Below are positions 61,597 to 64,000 of a stretch of 64,000 nt of DNA, one piece after another. Both the position numbers and the translations under genes were made by a program. The notes under the pieces are model-generated. The model did no database searches. It had not been told where the DNA came from and saw nothing but the letters and a program-made list of their open reading frames with translations. Source of the stretch: Planctomycetota bacterium (GTDB lineage: Bacteria > Planctomycetota > B15-G4). How positions within the stretch are numbered: the first letter of the stretch is position 1; each line of letters starts with the position of its first letter. Location: the NCBI GenBank assembly GCA_021604805.1, contig BQJR01000003.1, positions 372,001 to 436,000 of the forward strand. The letters run 5' to 3'.

Positions 61597-62631
61597 ATGA
61601 CCATCACGGCACACCTGCTCGCGCTGCTGCGCTCCGCCCTCGTCGATCGCCAGCGCCTCGTGCTCGAAAACCTCGCGCTGCGTCAGCAGGTCGCCATGCT
61701 GCGACGCGGTGTGAAGCGCCCGAGGGTCAAGGACCGAGACCGCATCTTCTGGATCGGGATGCTGAGGTTGCTCAGCGCCTGGCGAGACTCGCTGAACATC
61801 GTGCAGCCCGACACCGTCGTGCGATGGCATCGCGCGGGGTGGCGTGCGTACTGGAGGCGCAATTCGAAGCCGCACACATTCGCTCGGGCGGCCGTCAATC
61901 GGTTGGGAGCTTCTGACGCTAATCAAGCGGCTGTAGCGTGAGAACCCGCTCTGGGGCGCGCCGCGAATCGCGATGGAGCTGGCGCAGCTCGGGCAAGGAG
62001 TCGCCGAGGCGACCGTCGACAAGTACCGCGTGCGTCACCTACCACCGGGCCGCGGACAGTCCCGGTCGACCTTCCTGCGCAACCACATGGACGGGACGAT
62101 CGCGTGCGACTTCTTCACTGTGCCGACGGCAACGTTCCGGAACTTGTTCGTGTTCGTCATCCTGCACCACGGGTCGCGGCGCATCCTGCACGTGACGTAA
62201 CCGCGCATCCGACTGCTGAGTGGACGGCACAGCAGCTCGTCGAAGCATTCGGGAATGCCGACGGCTCCGAGCCCACACACTTGCTGCGTGATCGAGACGG
62301 CATCTACGGCCACGTGTTCCAGCGGAAGGTGAAGGCCCTCGGCCTCACCGACATCATCACGCCCAAGGCGAGTCCATGGTGCAACGGCTTCGCCGAGCGC
62401 GTGATTGGAATCATTCGGCGCGAGTGCACGGATCACATCATCGCGATGAACGAGCGTCACCTGAGTCGCGTGCTTCGGGAGTTCGTCGAGTACTACAACG
62501 GCGGACGCTGTCACCAGGCACTCGATGGCGATGCGCCGGAGTCGCGATCGCGCTTCGCGCCAACCGACGGCCGAGTGCGTGCGCGCCCCATGCTCGGCGG
62601 CCTGCATCACGTCTACACGCGCGCTGCGTGA
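61597..62631 (+). pseudogene. Integrase-core (DDE) transposase, copy 2, frameshifted
   Basis: Fragments in three frames together make a near-complete integrase. 61597-61941: 'RLVLENLALRQQVAMLRRGV' and 'VQPDTVVRWHRAGWRAYW'. Frame shift near 61900, then 61920-62200: 'RENPLWGAPRIAMELAQLG', 'DFFTVPTATFRNLFVFVIL' (first catalytic Asp), with in-frame TAG at 61934-61936. Second shift near 62190, then to 62631: 'AHPTAEWTAQQLVEAF', 'LLRDRDGIYG' (second Asp), 'SPWCNGFAERVIGIIRRECT' (Glu) and 'MLGGLHHVYTRAA'. The catalytic residues survive but the reading frame does not. It belongs to the rve integrase type found in IS3/IS481-like elements. Confidence 0.87.
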
Positions 62632-63244
62632 TACCGGCAGCGTCGTTAGGTTTGCGCTGAACCTCTGTACCCCCAAGACTCACGCTTGGGTTCAGCTGCC
62701 CAAACGCAAACTCGAAGCGACTTCACGCGCTCACAATGCCGCGCAGCCCGTCGAAATCTCGCGATGACCTCGTCGTGAAAGCGCGGATCGAATTATTGGA
62801 ACCCACAGGGTCAAGTCGTCATGAAGTGCCCCAGTGAGGTTGCAGATTCTCGTAATTGCCATACCATCAGGCACGTAGCTTGCGGTCGGACAGGGCTGCG
62901 TGCTTGGGAATCGAGACTCGTTCACATCCTGGGGGACTCCGTACGCGTGTGATCGTCAGCGAGCTTTCTTGGTCGGTGACCAGCTTGCCAGCAACGGTTC
63001 TCAAGGCGTCGACGTAGCAGATCGTCGATCAGGAGACCCACTTGAGCGCGCGAAAGTTAGGCGGTGCGGCAGCCCGCTCCACGACTTGAAGAAGTCTGGA
63101 GCAATCCTCCGCGCTCGCCAAGGCTCCGAACCCACAGACAACCAGCACGCAGCAAGAACGGCCGCGGGACACATCATCGATCATGACGCTGGCATCACGA
63201 CGCGTCATGGACTCCAGACCCGCGTGATGATAGGGAGACTCAGC
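62632..63244. other. Gene-free interval after integrase copy 2
   Basis: 613 bases without a supported gene. A short CCCAAG/CTTGGG hairpin (62672-62690) follows the integrase. No copy of the TGTCCA-type terminal sequence was found here, so the right end of this element is lost or diverged. The last ~15 bases contain the ribosome binding site of the next gene. Confidence 0.45.
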
Positions 63245-64000
63245 ATGCTTGCACGAAACCAAACCCCGACTGGGGTGTCGGCGATACACCGTGCCCCAGT
63301 CGCGTTCGCCATGGCCTTGTTGCTCCACGTTGCGCTCGTCGCGGACGTGGCGGCGCAGATCCCGGGCACGTTAGGTGTTAGCGTCCGCAACGACGTTATG
63401 GACCGCATCCCGCAGCCGCTGGTGTTCGTCTCACAGGACGGGACGACCTACGGCCTCACTGGCGACGCAACCGGCAACGTGACCGCACCGCTCTTGATGC
63501 TCGACCAGCCAATCATCGTGCGGCTCGAGGAGGTGTTGACCACCGATGGGCCTGGCGGACCGCCGGCGATAACAGTCGGCCAGCACTTCGGATTCGTAGC
63601 CCGTGAAGCGAACGAAACCTCGGATGACGTTCGACTCGTGTACTGCCAGCCGACGGCGCGACAGCTCACGGTCGATTTCACGGCCACCCAACAACTTCGC
63701 GACGGCTCGTCCGGCTGGACGGCCGTGGCCGACACGACCGCCACGCCGCCCGTGTTCGACGCCTGGATTGCGGAACTCCCAACCGAAGAGGTCATCTCGA
63801 ACTACTACGCATTCATGACCGGTGATTTCGAGACGCTCTGGCAACACGGGATCCTGATTCGGGTCGAACAGGACGTCGACCTGACCGGCACGCCAATTAC
63901 CTTCGCGATCGACCACGACGGGTACTCGTACGGCACAACCGGCCCAAGGATCGGGTCCAGATACTTCGGCAACCATCCCAATGGCCAAGGGCATACGGCC
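63245..64000 (+). CDS. Secreted protein of unknown function, 3' truncated by window
   Basis: 252 codons are open to the right edge without a stop. ATG at 63245 has GGGAG 7 bases upstream. An N-terminal hydrophobic stretch 'VAFAMALLLHVALVADVAAQ' after about 18 polar residues is a signal peptide; an internal ATG at 63311 would also give one. The mature part is beta-rich and Thr/Val/Asp-rich ('IPQPLVFVSQDGTTYGLTGD', 'QLTVDFTATQQLRDGSSGW', 'ITFAIDHDGYSYGTTGPRIG'), resembling a secreted extracellular protein. The family is not recognised. It is visible only because it runs off the window. Confidence 0.72.
   Translation, partial: MLARNQTPTGVSAIHRAPVAFAMALLLHVALVADVAAQIPGTLGVSVRNDVMDRIPQPLVFVSQDGTTYGLTGDATGNVTAPLLMLDQPIIVRLEEVLTTDGPGGPPAITVGQHFGFVAREANETSDDVRLVYCQPTARQLTVDFTATQQLRDGSSGWTAVADTTATPPVFDAWIAELPTEEVISNYYAFMTGDFETLWQHGILIRVEQDVDLTGTPITFAIDHDGYSYGTTGPRIGSRYFGNHPNGQGHTA

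Noticed and set aside
62731..62925. 64-codon minus-strand frame in the last gene-free interval
   Set aside because: Slightly protein-like end ('CNLTGALHDDLTLWVPIIRS') but too short, no ribosome binding site and no neighbour to support it; possibly a decayed fragment.
63431..63994. 187-codon minus-strand open frame at the right edge
   Set aside because: The plus strand carries a frame with ribosome binding site and signal peptide over the same bases; the minus frame has no protein-like features.

Overview
The window is GC-rich bacterial DNA with densely packed genes. The best taxonomic guess is Planctomycetota. The supporting features are an ECF sigma factor translationally coupled to a large TPR-bearing serine/threonine kinase, sulfatase and FG-GAP/VCBS secreted proteins, many lipoproteins, and frequent GTG starts with few strong Shine-Dalgarno sites. 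No rRNA, tRNA or CRISPR array was found, so this placement is inference.

Layout. 1-4677: the end of a sulfatase, two kinase-fold genes of the lipopolysaccharide-kinase type, and a histidine kinase/response regulator pair. 4841-8884: a tightly overlapped operon of a thermostable-hemolysin family protein, an AMP-forming ligase, a heme-oxygenase-like diiron enzyme, a short-chain dehydrogenase and a DoxX-like membrane protein. 9004-14070: a deacylase of the aspartoacylase type overlapping a GCS2 carboxylate-amine ligase fused to CBS domains, with a gamma-glutamyltranspeptidase lipoprotein transcribed divergently. 14071-14871: a gene-free, repeat-rich interval with a 13-bp periodic array and two long hairpins. 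14872-17202: small and membrane genes. 17228-29307: glycogen synthase, four ATP-grasp ligases, an S51-type peptidase, two serine esterases, a cysteine-less thioredoxin-fold protein and a lipoprotein. I read this as an uncharacterised amide-ligase neighbourhood.

29348-48886 is mostly conventional: an RND exporter, TrmFO, a membrane methyltransferase of the spermidine-synthase type, a TlpA-like lipoprotein, the sigma-factor/kinase pair, a GT-C glycosyltransferase, an RluA pseudouridine synthase, a ZIP transporter, a metallophosphoesterase and a beta-lactamase-fold hydrolase.

48904-64000 is accessory. It holds a seven-repeat FG-GAP protein, a [2Fe-2S] ferredoxin, and a secreted HExxH metallopeptidase carrying two domains that look like the eukaryotic F-box-associated (FBA) sugar-binding domain. 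Next comes a VCBS protein gene interrupted by two in-frame amber codons and bracketed by a direct repeat. Two decayed integrase copies then flank a visibly less GC-rich segment with a membrane protein and a 2OG-Fe(II) oxygenase, a layout like a degenerate composite transposon. A secreted-protein gene runs off the right edge.
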